DNA of 64,000 nucleotides from Flammula alnicola (lineage: Eukaryota; Basidiomycota; Agaricomycetes; Agaricales; Strophariaceae): assembly GCA_015499995.1 (NCBI GenBank), contig JADNRV010000001.1:1488001-1552000 (forward strand). Reading direction: 5' to 3'. Of this stretch, positions 33,480 to 45,008 are shown one piece after another (positions within the stretch are counted from its first letter, which is position 1; every line of letters starts with the position of its first letter). The notes beneath the pieces were generated by a model, which was not told the DNA's origin, made no database searches, and was given only the letters and a program-made list of their open reading frames with translations. Both the position numbers and the translations under genes were made by a program.

Positions 33480-34290
33480 TAATTTTTATATATAGATGTA
33501 CTTGTTCCTGCAGAGTTTCCTCCACCAGAGCTAGTATCTGCCAGAGGTTGGTCCAAGTTTATGATGAAATAATCTGTGCTTCTGGTGATGACAATAGCAT
33601 GGTTCTTATTGTATATTATGACTGGGGACTTTGATACTGTGGATATTTTCAACTCTGGTAAGATGAATAAAGTGTGGCCAAGGGTTTTCAGAAGTAAACA
33701 CAATCAAAAAAAAATGAAGCAATTAACAAGCATGCAGCTGTAAGCTTCAAACTGTGATACAAAAAAGCTTTGTTAGTATGTAGACTTGTAGTTAGTATAT
33801 TAATCACAGCAAAATAAAAACTAACATTGTTGTCAATACCCTCAACCACTTTCTTTGCTGTTTTTACAAGATTTTTTATTGCAGTGTTCCAGGCTTTATT
33901 GACTGTATTTGCAGAAAAAGAGTGATAATGTTTTGTTGGTATTTTGGATTCCCTATCATGCAGAAGTTTTTTGTATCTTGACAGTATGTCATCTTTAGAT
34001 AACTTGATTTCAGTTTGGTAAATCCCCAGATAGTGCTTGCATTCATCAGTGGTAATTTCTGAGAAGTATTATATCTGGATAATAATCAGTCACTGGTCAG
34101 TCATATCATTTGATATTCAATGCATTTTATTCATACCTCTACTGTGGTGCCAGCTTCACAGGTTTTCTGTAAAAATTCTTTTACTTTGTCTAAACCTTTT
34201 AGAACCTCCTTAACCATTCTTTCAGCTGTGTAAATAATTACTGTAAATATGTGCTGGTTTTTACTGAGGCTTCAATCATCCATAAGAGCT
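33480..34290 (-). pseudogene. unidentified decayed gene fragment
   Basis: Minus-strand frames separated by intron-like gaps: ERMVKEVLKGLDKVKEFLQ (about 34150-34235), KHYLGIYQTEIKLSKDDILS (about 33975-34050), NTVNKAWNTAIKNLVKTAKK (about 33850-33920), then SPVIIYNKNHAIVITRS (about 33570-33620). The collinear order suggests one gene with helical regions. The family was not recognised. Confidence 0.35.
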
Positions 34291-34299
34291 TGGTATATT

Positions 34300-36185
34300 T
34301 TATTGAGCAGTATTGCAGTAGAAGTCTTATATTGTAGAGCAGCTGGTCCTTTCTAAAGGGGCAGAGAAGATGCTCTCCTGTGCTTCTATTCATGACAAGA
34401 TAACTTAGAAGACATAATTTAAGATGGTTTGTTGCTATGAAAGCTATGCGCTAATGGTTAAGAAAGAGAAGAGGAAACTGGAAACATAAAATGGTTGGAG
34501 TTTGAGCCTGGTCCTGACTTTCTGGGTTTCTTTTTCATTTATCAAGCTTCTGCTCCTATTATCTTTGCCTTATACTGGGTTGGCATATCACTGTGACTAC
34601 ATTGAAATAAAAACAAAAGAAGAAAAGCTGTTATCTCTTTATGGTTGAGGCACAAAGTTATTGTGATTTTTAAAATTCATGACATTTTGAAATAAAAAAG
34701 TTTGAAGTTGGTTGGGTTATCAACATATGAAAAGTCACAGTTTGTGATACCTTCAACTGCTGCAATCATGGTGTTATATCAAGGCTCAAGACTTCAAACT
34801 TCACCTCTTTTTACAATGCACCTCTAATAAACCCATGCTAGTGCCTGATTATAATTCTGACCCTGAGAATCAGAAGCTGAACAATGGCTATAGATCTTGA
34901 TGTTACCTGTCAGATAGCTAATACACCTGGCTTGCAAGGGTTCCAGTGATTACAATGATAGAAAGGGCATCAAAGATGACTATTAGCTTTACTTCTCTCG
35001 AAGGTGCTTTTGAAGCTGAGGGGGGAAAAAAGGGGGCCAATACAAGACCAAATGACATTATGAAGATAGATCATTTTTATAAAGCTGTTCCTTTGCATGA
35101 CATTTTTACCAAAGTTATCACTCTTGCACAATGATCTCTTTGAATTTTCCTGGATTTTTATGAACAGAAACTGGCAGATCCCAACTCATTCAGTTTATCA
35201 TATACTGTTCTATGCTGCATTACTCAGGAGATTAATATCAACAATGAGAAGGATTACAAGCAGATAGTGGATAAAACAACAAAGAAGTCTCTATATGAAG
35301 TCAAGGTTTTTGTGGTCAAAAACAAGGTGTGCATAGTCAATTCTTCTTTTAGCATATCATTTTATTTTATTACTTGTAGACTGTTGGAAATGGGGAAAGA
35401 TGAGTCTTAGGAGGAAGCCAAGCATAAGAAATCAGCTTTATCTTGATAGAAGCAAAAGGTAAGCTTTATATGCACTTATGAGCCCTCATTTATTCTGTAA
35501 ATATGTAGACTAGCATTCTCTCCAAAGAAGAGACTGCACAGGCAAAGATTATACAAGAGCTTGAATACCACCACCACCATTGTAAAGAAAAACAGTGAAG
35601 CAAAACACCCTGTTAAGTTGCAGAACTGAATGCTGAACACATTCACCTGATGCATATGCATATGGGCAGCTGGAATTATTGTATTCATATCATATATATG
35701 CTCTATCATGATGTGCTAATTTTATTTTTGATACAGAATAGAAAGATTGAAGGAGTTGAGCAAGAAAACTCTTTGAACAGCAAGATGTTTAATCTGACCA
35801 ATAAACACAATATAGTGATGTGGCTTTGCTCATTAAACATCACTTGACACAAAACCATAAGACTTCTGCTGCTCCTGCTATTACAGTAAATTTTTCTGAT
35901 TTTGCTAACATATTTTATCCTTCAATATACAGCTTCCAGCATCTATTCTAGCCCCAGTACATTCTGCTATCATCACTCTAATCAACTTTCTATGACATTG
36001 TGTTCTGCTACCACCTATAAAACTGGATGACTTCTACCAGCAATAGAAGCTCTCAGATGGAATCAAGGAGAAACTTTATGCTATATAGATAACAGGACCA
36101 CATGTTCTTTGTTTTATTCCTGACACTGACCTTTGAGGTGAAGGAAAACTATTGATTGGAGAACTTGTCTCTGTTCATAATGCAT
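34300..36185. other. no recognisable gene
   Basis: Decayed AT-rich DNA. Short frames at 34946-35134, 35476-35709 and 35650-35847 carry no known motif. A weak tRNA-box-like pattern near 34440-34510 was considered and rejected. Confidence 0.45.
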
Positions 36186-36189
36186 ATCT

Positions 36190-36970
36190 ACATTGGGATT
36201 ATGCCCTTGCCAATCCTGCTGCTTAGCCTACTTGATATTTGACTAAAGATTCTTTGCTTCAAAAACTGACTATGGACAGTTTGTGTACAATACTTATCAT
36301 TCAAACACAATCCATATGTTGAAAAATCCCCATGTTATCTTAGTGTAATCAGTTTATAAGAAGTGAGACTTGATGATAAAAAAGGCCAGCTCAACTGGTT
36401 GAAAGTTGGGAGAGTATAGTGGAAGGTATTTAATGATACAACCTGCCAATGTGTGTATAGTTATGCAAGCACACCAGATTATAAATTTTATTTATGTACC
36501 ATAGCTGTGTACCAAAGCTATAACCTCCTCAGAACAATGGATCCTGGCATTATCAAAAAGAAGAACACTGTGAGGACCAGGGAATGAAGTCATAATAAGA
36601 AGCTAGAAAAAGATTAATGATTTTATTGGTAATTGGTAAATTGCTGATATTCACATACCACATCGTCCTAGAAATATTCAAAAAAAGTATCATGCTTGAA
36701 TGATCCTTCAAGAACTCTCCAACAATCTCTTTATCTAGAGCCAGGGCAGCAATCATAGAGTACCTGTGCCTCTGAATAAATGAATCATATGCTCTATTCC
36801 ATAAGAAAATATATGTGATCATCTTTAGTCAGCACATAGAAAAGGATCCCTTTCAGCAGCCATCTTTTGAACATGCTTGATGTTGAGCCCAGCCTGTTCA
36901 AGAGTTCAATAAATGGTGGTAAGTGATACAAACATCTTGTGGTGCTGTTTCAGATATTGAAAATATTCAT
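36190..36970 (-). pseudogene. Tc1/mariner-like (DDE_3) transposase relic
   Basis: Minus strand. The N-terminal part has TLEQAGLNIKHVQKMAAERD (about 36845-36905), the helix-turn-helix to catalytic linker. Then RHRYSMIAALALDKEIVGEF (about 36710-36770). After a gap comes FPGPHSVLLFDNARIHCSEE (about 36530-36590), where Asp of DNA is a catalytic residue, and finally YSPNFQPVELAFFIIKSH (about 36365-36420), where Glu completes the triad. Order and motifs match the DDE_3 family. It is interrupted by stops and an intron-like gap; the terminal repeats were not found. Confidence 0.75.
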
Positions 36971-36974
36971 CTAA

Positions 36975-37490
36975 GAAGAAGTGGGCTTGTGTCATGTGAG
37001 TTGCAGCAGATAATCACAGTCATGTCTAAGAAGTGTCCTAGGCTCAATTGCTTCTGCCTTGGTAATACTGCCAGTGTATAGTTTTCACTGATAAGCATAG
37101 TAGAAAGTGTGAATAGAGAAGTCTGTAATCACAGCTATGACATATACAGTATCAAAGCCATGGGCCATTAGTTGCAAAGCAGCTTCTTTCAGACTGTCAC
37201 TGACCTTTCAGTAGACCATAGTTCAGTAGCAAAATGAGGTCTTGAACAATGAGGATATGAGGGCTTTGTGAAGGTGTGCAACAAAAAGAGGATGTGTGAC
37301 AGTACATCACTCTTATAGCTCACATTATAGGTCTGCACTTTCAAAGTTTTTATTTTGAAATATCATGATATTTGAAAATCACAATAATATAATTTTCTTG
37401 TGTTGTATTTCTCTGGTGTGATCTTAAGTCTATAATCTAAGTCTCAAGTCCTAAGTTGACTTTCTAGCTGTTATTTTTTTTCTAAGCCTA
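36975..37490. other. no gene seen
   Basis: Decayed sequence upstream of the DDE_3 relic; it may include its degraded 5' end. No motif recognised. Confidence 0.4.
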
Positions 37491-37494
37491 AGCA

Positions 37495-37605
37495 ATGTCT
37501 TTTTTTTAATACTTTTTATTCTTTCACTGATTCCTTCCAGAATGACTAGATTCTGCAGAAATGGACCAGAATCCACAGAAATAACCAGATTCTGGATAGG
37601 ACTTC
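37495..37605 (-). repeat. H: small eroded palindrome-rich element end
   Basis: Palindromic CCAGAATCTGG and TCTGTGGATTCTGG words. One border, read on the minus strand, is GGAATCAGTG..AAAAAGTATT, close to F's right end (GGAATCAGTG..AAAAGTACT). It is probably a worn A-type element inserted at the 3' edge of SINE2, with its own palindrome word (AGAATC). Confidence 0.45.
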
Positions 37606-37747
37606 AACTTGGTGAACTTAGACAGAACTCAGAGAAAAATATCACTCAAAGATTTTGCATCTTACAGTAATTGAACCCAGAGCTCTAGCAGAGATCCAGC
37701 CACTGTTACCACAGCCACTTAACTATTACACTAGAAGATCTTTTCTG
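37606..37747 (-). mobile_element. SINE2: second copy of the tRNA-derived SINE
   Basis: Minus strand. Has TCTAGTGTAATAGTTAAG (A-box region), CTCTGGGTTCAATTACTG (B-box region), TGATATTTTT and TGAGTTCTGTCTAAGTTCACC, collinear with SINE1 on both sides of element C. Confidence 0.65.
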
Positions 37748-38335
37748 ACCTACCAAAAACATTACATTATATAACATATTTATCTATAATATATTTGTTA
37801 AAGGTGGCAAGTGCAGGAATGTGTGAAGCAGCTGAGGGCCAAATATGAGCAACTTGGAGGAAGGGACAGAGGAGCTACAAAGAGCTGAAGTCCAGAGTAA
37901 GTAACTGATCATATTGGGCAAAATGCTAACTACTTGCCTAAAGTCCAAAGTAAGTAATTAGGAACTTTGGCAACTGTCAAAAAACTTATATACCAAATAG
38001 AAAAGATCTAGAAATGACCTAGAAATGAAATGTGATCATTAGAAGATGATTTAGAACAGTTTTCCAATTTGGAAGTAATAAGAATCTAATCTATAAGTGC
38101 ACAACAAGTGAAAAGGAGAAAGTGCAGATAAGAAATAAAATAAGAAATAAAATAAAATAAAATAACTTGGAGACATGTGCAGGCAGTTTTAACATCCCTC
38201 CATGATCTCACAAGTCTCCAACGTAGACTACAGAGTCTATAAATAAAAGTAAAGTAGCAAGAGACTAAAGCCTAATATCATTTGCTCTCTACAAAATTAA
38301 ACCTTGAGAGCAGACAGTGGTTTAGTAAGAATATC
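37748..38335. other. no gene; AT-rich simple repeats
   Basis: Contains an (AAATA)n run near 38138-38164. Nothing else recognised. Confidence 0.5.
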
Positions 38336-38339
38336 TGCA

Positions 38340-38486
38340 ATTTATTCTGCAGTAAGAATATAAGAGGAAGCAATATGTTTATTATTAGCAGCATTCCTTA
38401 GCCAGTAAAAGCAAAGATCTGAGTGCTTCATGCACCCATAATGCTCAGGATTCTTAGACACACTAATAGCAGACTGGTTATCCCTG
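38340..38486 (-). pseudogene. Ty1/Copia RNase H fragment
   Basis: Minus-strand frame YRDNQSAISVSKNPEHYGCM, then KHSDLCFYWLRN and a SYILTAE end: the C-terminal RNase H of a Copia polyprotein. It pairs with the RT fragment at 40280-40565; element G lies between them. LTRs were not found. Confidence 0.8.
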
Positions 38487-38866
38487 TACTTTACAGTCCT
38501 CCACCTGTCCACATGGACTCCACAGACCCCGTAGAATTCCATGGACTTTTTGTGGACTTTTAAAACTTAATGGCATTTTTCTTAGTTTTGGAAAAATTAG
38601 TCCACGAATTTTCATGGACAGTCCACAAAAGTCCACACAAAGTTCACACAAGTCCATGCCCAGTCCAAAGCATGAAATTAGCAGTAAATATCATGTCTGT
38701 GGACTTTCTGTGGACTTTGGAGTCAGCTTAGAGTTACATTCAGTTGGAAATAGCAAAGTCCACAGACTCTCCGTGGACTTCTGTGGACTCAGAATTATAA
38801 CCAAACATGACAATCTAATAAATTGATGATATTGAAGAGAAAAAAACTATTAAAATACATGATATA

Positions 38867-39127
38867 CTGTACCATTTCGTTCAATTCGGCAGTCACATGT
38901 CACGGGGCCTTCCAAAATGCGAAATGTCACGATTGTCATGGCGATTTTTGCCAGGTGCCGAAACCACTTGGTGGAACACGGTAAATGTAGAAAATTTTCA
39001 CGGCCTGCAGCGCTACATTGCCGAAAATGTTATGCGTGTCACGGCGATTTTCGAGGGTGCTGAAACCAAAATTTCGGCAGCGCTGTCACGGGTCACGGGC
39101 CCTGCTGAATTGAATGAAATGGTACAG
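38867..39127. mobile_element. 261-bp MITE with TA duplication
   Basis: Ends CTGTACCATTTCG and CGAAATGGTACAG-like (with one change), TIR of about 26 bp, TA on both sides (38865-38866; 39128-39129). TA targets suggest a Tc1/mariner-type or related family. CpG-rich core with repeated GTCACG words, no ORF. A half copy lies at 10373. Confidence 0.75.
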
Positions 39128-39174
39128 TACACTACAGAGCTACACAACTGTTGGGGTACAATCAGCATCAGGTC

Positions 39175-39790
39175 AGTTGTTGTGTAGGTGGTCACATTGT
39201 AGTCACATTGGTGGTAAGGTTGCAGTCAGGTCTGTCATCGGGTCTGTCATCGGGTCCTGGCAGGTTGGTCCTCTCGTGGGCAGGTTTGTTATCTTATAGG
39301 TGGATTGGTCCTCTCGTGGTTGGATCTGTGGTCATGGTCATCACATGGTCATCAGCGTCATGTGGTTGTCAGCATAGTGTGGTTATCAGTGTCACATCAG
39401 TGGCCAGAGTGGTGGTTGTGTAGTGGTCACCTGGTGGTCGTGTTGTCATCACCTCAGTGGTCAGGTCAGGTCATGGTCAGGTTGGTCATCGTGTCAGTCA
39501 TTGCTTCAGTCTCCTGGAGGTTTGGGTTAGCAGTCATCTCATCGTCATGTCAGTTGTGTCAGTGGTCACTTCAGTGGTCACATTGTGGTCAGGTCAGTGG
39601 TCACATTGTGGTTAGGTCAGTGGTCATGTTGGTGGTCTCATTGTCAGGGTGGTCATCACGTCATGCCTGGGTTGTTGGTCAGGTTGGTCATCATGTCACA
39701 GTCAGGTTCTTGGTCATGTCATGGTCAGGCCGCGGGTCGCTTATCACCTCATTGTTGCCTCATTGTTGTCTCAGTCATTGTGGCTGCTCA
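39175..39790. repeat. GGTCA-rich degenerate tandem repeat
   Basis: About 600 bp in which GGTCA, TGGTCAC and GGTCATC recur every 10-20 bp, for example two successive GTCACATTGTGG blocks at about 39576-39612. The ORFs across it are repeats of Val/Ser/Trp/Gly, not a recognised protein. Confidence 0.7.
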
Positions 39791-40279
39791 CCTGACATAG
39801 AATGACATGGAAGCGTGCAGCGGGTGTGGTTGGGGTAGTCAGTCGCGTGTGACACTGCCGTCAGTGTCATTTCAGTGCTCAGTGGGCACATCATATCTGC
39901 AGGGGACAGAGTGGGGGATTAGTCATCATTGTGTGTCATTGTTTATGATGTATCTTGCAGGCCTCCCATTCCTGGGTGCCCCCTGCATATCCAATACCCC
40001 CAGCAGTGTGTGTCCCTCACGTGCTGCATTGTTACGTCGCTCTATTGCTTGGTTTTGCAGATCCGTGCTGTCATTGTCACCTCATCATGTTGCTGCCTCG
40101 TTGCCCTGTCATCATCATTTCTGACATCCAGTCATTGTCGCATTCATCGTGGTTGTGGTGGGATCACCATCAATTGGAGCTGGCAGTGGCAGAAATGGAG
40201 GGTCATGGATAGCGCCACTGCACGTCATCAAGGCCATAGGATGGATGGTCCACATGGAGGTGGTGGTGGTGGTGGGAGT

Positions 40280-40565
40280 GAACAAGGAGCCCCAATGCCT
40301 GAGACCAGGATTGCAGTTAAAGCATGCTAAATATGACACAGCATATGCAATATCAGGATGGGTCATGGTAGCCAAGTACTGCAAGGACCCAATGACACTG
40401 AGATGAGGAGTATTGTGCATAGCTTCTATTTCTACTGTATTCTAAAGACCCATGTTCTTGGACAAGACTGTGCCAGGTGCAATTGGAATAAGGACAGGAT
40501 GTGAATCAGTGCTGACTCACCCACACTGCACTTGTACATACCACATGCTCCCTGGCAAGCACTTT
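40280..40565 (-). pseudogene. Ty1/Copia reverse transcriptase fragment
   Basis: Minus-strand frames HPVLIPIAPGTVLSKNMG (near 40450-40505) and [20 protein letters not shown] followed by [16 protein letters not shown] (about 40290-40395): the conserved end of Copia RT. A stop separates the two. It is the upstream part of the fragment at 38340-38486. Confidence 0.82.
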
Positions 40566-40689
40566 TTTTTTCTTCAATAGACACTTAGTATACAGGCTGA
40601 GTCATTTGTAGTAGTTAGTAACCAGATTGTTTTCATACACCTGGTAATAAATTGTTGATTTTTTAAAAAAATTAAAAAAGGGTAAATTA

Positions 40690-41131
40690 GTGCAGCTATT
40701 GATCATCATGCATTTATTGTCCCGAGTCGCTGCCCCTCAGTCCAGCAGACTAGTCAGAACAGCCCTCATATATGTGAGAGAACTAAGCACTTTCTCCCCG
40801 ATAACCAAAAATGCCGAGACATTCAAGCTAGCGATGCGATCAGCAATATATGCAGATGCGCATATTAAATTCAAAAGTAAGCTCTTTGAAACTGTTGACA
40901 GAAAAACACAGAGACTTTCTGATGCCATCAAGGTCTGGCCGAGTTCTTGGACTCTCCTCTTGATACCATAATGAAGTCCTGGAATGCATATGCTCAGTCG
41001 AGTGGAATAAGCAGTGATGATTTCCAGAACATCATCTTCCAGTTTACAGCACTAGAAGGGCCTGCCAAAGACTCTATGGTGGCTCGTGCAGAAGGTGCTT
41101 TAACCTATCTCATGGGCCAGGGATTTGAATA
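40690..41131 (+). pseudogene. unidentified ORF fragment
   Basis: Frames SPITKNAETFKLAMRSAIYA (about 40793-40855) and LDTIMKSWNAYAQSSGISSD (about 40958-41015) with a frame change near 40930. CpG content is higher than in neighbouring sequence. A helical, gene-like composition, but no family recognised. It could be a captured host fragment or an element accessory protein. Confidence 0.35.
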
Positions 41132-41599
41132 GTATAACCTTCATGGTCATGTAGCTTCAAAGGAAGCAGACGTGACACGAGTAATCACTACTACATTTTC
41201 CTGCATAGACAATTGAATATTTGCTCCTAGAACCTGCAACCAAATTGACTTCATTGCATTGCTCGTACAAATAAGCAACAGCCTATGTCCCGAAGATTTT
41301 GTTGTGAGGCATTTTGTCTAGTGTGTTAACCCGCGTGCATCATCAGTGCTCACTTCCCATTATTTGATGCCTTCTCGAGATTTACAAAGCCACTACCAGG
41401 CAGCATAATTGACCATATCATAGCCATTAAACAGCTTGGCAATTTTGTCAACACATCAATAGAGTGTATTTGCACCCGGTATCAACCCGAACTCAAGCTT
41501 GTCTAAAATAAATTGGTGCTGATGAAGCAACACAAGATGCTTTTAGTGATCTCTAGTAACTGGAACACCAAGTAGAAACTCAGTGAATCCAAGATCACA

Positions 41600-41830
41600 G
41601 CATTTCCTCAACTGAAGATAGTAGAGCAGTTTTTGACTTTCCATTATTTATTGCTTTAAGGGATGTCTTCTTGCTTAGAGCAAGTATGTTTAGAGTAATG
41701 ATATTGGGGTTAAATAGATAGATACTGGTTTTATGGAATGTGGTCTTGATGTTTCCAGAGGTGAGAGCCTCTACATATGCATTCACAATGATGCTGAGAA
41801 AATTTGATTTATTGATTGCCTTGTCAGTAT
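41600..41830 (-). pseudogene. pogo-like (DDE_1) transposase C-terminal relic
   Basis: Minus-strand frame INKSNFLSI, YVEALTSGNIKTTFHKTSIY and LFNPNIITLNILALSKKTS, matching the region after the catalytic core of pogo/Tigger-type transposases (pattern 'FT..NI..AF..TGI.PFNP..I'). The catalytic part was not located upstream. Confidence 0.5.
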
Positions 41831-42138
41831 CCTACAGCAACTTGTTGTGTTTCTTGCTGAGAAGCAGTTTAAATATTGCAAAGATTACAATTTCCAAACC
41901 TTAGTAGATGTGTGTGCTCTGGACAGGATAACAAAGATCAATGAGCAAGAAGAGGCAAGCAAGCTGAAGGAGAGCAATTATATAGTATGAGTTGTGACCA
42001 TCAACAATGAGCAAATGGTGCTTGCTGTTTGTCTTCCCTTGTGTTTGGTCTTCAAAAATCTTTATCTATGCTGCACTGATTTCTCCATCTGTCTAGTCTT
42101 TTTGCTGGTAGTCAATTCTAATTTTTAATTAGCAATAG

Positions 42139-42789
42139 TTACATAGATAAGAATAAATAAAATAACATATGATGCATTAAAGGAATTATTGTTCCTCCAC
42201 TTGACCTGATAAGTGTTGCCCTTAAAGTTCTGTAAATATTGTGCAGCTTGATGTCATACTTCTTGATAGTTTCACTGAGAAGTGCCCACCAAGCCTCATT
42301 TGTATGAGGATTAGCAGTATTGGCCATGCTTGTCTTGAAGGGGTCAGGAATGGGCAATTTTGATCTGATCAGAATTCCTTTGAATGAAGTAGTAGGTCCA
42401 ATTCTGCCCAACACCCTTGGCTGGAAATTTGTCACCAAGCCATGCTCTGCAGATGCTGTCAATGTGTTCCCTGAGTCACAGATAACTGAGAGGAAATTCT
42501 TGATCAACCATCTCAATAACAAAACTAATAACAATGTCTTTCTCACTAACAAAAAGTCATCTGCAGTTTTCAGTATTATATGAGAAAGTTTAATGCTTTT
42601 GCCTGTTTCTGAGCAATAACAGTCTGTGAGCTTCTTGCAGATCTTACAAAGTCTGCAGCATGGGTGTGATTTTGCTGGTTTCTTCTTCTGTTTTTCATGA
42701 TACACAGCAATGGCCCAGGCTACCCAGGCATCATGGAGCTGCTTAACAGCTAGGTGCTTTTTGATGTCAGACTTTGTGCAGTCAGTCAT
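42139..42789 (-). pseudogene. unidentified 216-codon minus-strand frame
   Basis: An unusually long open frame for this decayed block. Cys/Lys-rich middle (CCRLCKICKKLTDCYC, about 42605-42655) resembling a zinc-binding cluster, preceded by HDAWVAWAIAVYHEKQKKK. It lies upstream of the pogo-like relic on the same strand, but no join was established. Confidence 0.35.
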
Positions 42790-44105
42790 GGGTGGAATAA
42801 AATCAGGGATGTGATTGGTAAGTATTTAGTGTATTCTGTGCCATTGAGCAATATATATGCAGAGTTGAGTCCATCAACTCAGCCTCCTTGCAGCAGCCTT
42901 GCTGGAGGGATCTGCTGTGCTAAACTTGCACAGCACTTCTGAAACTTGTTTTGAGTATTGAGGTATATTTCATCTACATAAATAACACCATTCTTAATAT
43001 TAGAATGTATTATTAATTTATTATAAATAGATGCATCTGTTCCTATAATAGTTCAAGTCTAGCTCTTTTTCTGAGGTGATTTAAGTACTGGTGTACTGCA
43101 ATAGCCTCTGCTGTGAGCTGTGGGATAGGTATTTTCTTGGTGCCCAGGCATTTGTGATAGTTACTATCATAGCAAATGTAAACATTCAGACTGGCATAGA
43201 CTTTTTCACAACACATCTAAAGTGGAAGCTAGAGTTGAGTTTCTATGGTATGAAATAGAGGGGTCCTGGTATAGACTGCAGTTTTGAAAAAGGTGACAGC
43301 AAATGTGTCAGTTGCTACTTTCTAGATGCTTAGTGTTGACTGGGCAGTCATAGCATCATGCAGTTGGAAAATGAAGTCATAAGTGTCAAGATCAAGAGAA
43401 AGCTGAGCATTATTCATACCCAGGGTTGTGACTCCAGTCATGTCAGCTGCGGTGCACCAATACTTCTGCTATTCAGTTGTTTAAGCAAGCAATACAGAGT
43501 CCACAGTGGGCTAGCAGATCATTCAGAAGGTAGCACACAGTGTGGCCTTAGTTTCAGATGAGTTCCCAAAGCTTCAGAGCAGCTAGTGCTTCAAATTCGA
43601 GCTAGCAGCGTCCTAGAGAGTTCCTCTCAAATAAAACCCATAAAATCAATAAAACCATTTATCCCTGTGATAAAACGAAGCTTGAAACTACAATAAAATG
43701 TGTGTCTGAATAATCCCTCATACCCACTTAAATGAACCATGAGGCACTGTCTACAAGTCAGCTAGTTGAACAAAATAGACATTGTGGAGCAAAGCACACT
43801 ACATATTTCTAAAGCTAGTAGAGCATCACTCAACCTGGTTAGGATCTCACTCCACAGTTGTGTGTGTTGTGTAGGTTGCTGAGTGTGTAGCGGGTCTCTC
43901 ACCAGATGGTTAAGATATTACTGAAATGCACCTATTTCCATACACTTCATTAGATGTATTGACTATTATCTCAATAGTTACTAATGATAGTGTCTTTATT
44001 ATTGTGCCCATTCCTGGTTATCTTGCATAGTTTCCTCTAGTCCTTAGTAGTCTTGTCATTGTAATGTCCAGACTTGTAACATTTAGACTACATTGTAAGC
44101 TTTAC
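42790..44105. other. no recognisable gene
   Basis: Decayed AT-rich DNA with no motif, tandem repeat or RNA signal that I can support. Confidence 0.45.
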
Positions 44106-44108
44106 TAA

Positions 44109-45008
44109 GTGCTAAAAATAGCTCAGGTAAGAAGAATAGTAGTCCGTTCAGAGCTAGCTGCTCACAGTCTCTTCAGCGTAGACATGGTAAAGTTTGCAAC
44201 AGAGACAAAGAAAGTCAGGAATGCACACAAAGTGCTCTCTAATTCAAAGGATGGATCAATTGCTGCAGCATTTCAGGTTAAAGGTAAAGGCAAGATAACT
44301 TACTCTCATAGACAGCAAACAACAAGTGAAACAAAGTAAGTTTTATCTTTTTTGATACCACACTGATGCTGCTGATGCTTAAATTAGGGCAGAGATTGTC
44401 TGTTGGGTCTCCAAGAATTCATGGCCCTTCAAGATTGTCAGTGACTGTGGATTCAAAAGTCTCATAAAGACCGGTAGACCTGAGTACTACTTACTGTCAC
44501 CCTCAACTGTCTCTTGCAATGTCTGGATGGTATTTGCACATTCACATCAGCAGATAGCAGCCTTATTACAGGTAAGTAAATAGTTCCAATATAGAATCTG
44601 ATCTAATACCTTACCAGAAACATGTCAGAACACTTCATTTTGCAACTGATGCCTGGACTTCACCTAATCATCAGGTGTATATCACATTGATGGTGCACTT
44701 CGAACACAACAGAAAGCTGATCTGCCTAATTCTAGATGTTGTTGAGGTTGCAAAGGTAAGCTCAACTAATATATTCAGCATTCAAATTCTGAGAGATACC
44801 ATAGTCCCATAGAGGCAGCAACTTAGTGATTGCTTTCGCAAATGTACTGGAAGAATTCAGGATATCTGATAAGGTATTAGTAAGGGTGTAAATGCAACTT
44901 GAGACATTACTGACCAGAACCTATCAGAGACTTAGTGTTACTTGCGACAATGCCTCCAACAATGACATTATGATTAGCGAACTCAAAGACTTGCTTCCAG
45001 AGTTTTCG
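44109..45008 (+). pseudogene. hAT transposase fragment truncated at E1
   Basis: Exons: SIAAAFQVKGKGKITYSHRQ (about 44260-44330), REIVCWVSKNSWPFKIVSDC (about 44390-44450), RPEYYLLSPSTVS, then LHFATDAWTSPNHQVYITLM (about 44630-44690) with the first catalytic Asp region, VEVAK, and LSVTCDNASNNDIMISEL followed by LLPEF (about 44933-45005). Introns are 50-90 nt. The exon stops abruptly where E1's CAGTACTTT end begins, and the rest of the gene is not on E1's other side. It belongs to the same broad type as the hAT-0 fragment. Confidence 0.8.

Larger units (their letters stand above)
38487..40279. mobile_element. Element G: probable A-type insertion in the Copia relic
   Basis: Left border GTACTTTACAGTCCTCCACC resembles the family end CAGTACTTTACC..CCACC. 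The right border, reversed, is GCTCCTTGTTCACTCCCACC. Subterminal words are TGTGGAC and GTCCACA (about 38505-38810). The Copia frame stops and restarts at these borders, but about 80 residues of Copia are missing and no target duplication is visible, so the right edge is approximate. It contains the TA-flanked MITE and the GGTCA-rich block. Confidence 0.5.

Noticed and set aside
34430..34520. Possible tRNA-derived SINE head
   Set aside because: The A-box and B-box resemblance is weak, no arms fold convincingly and no second copy was seen.
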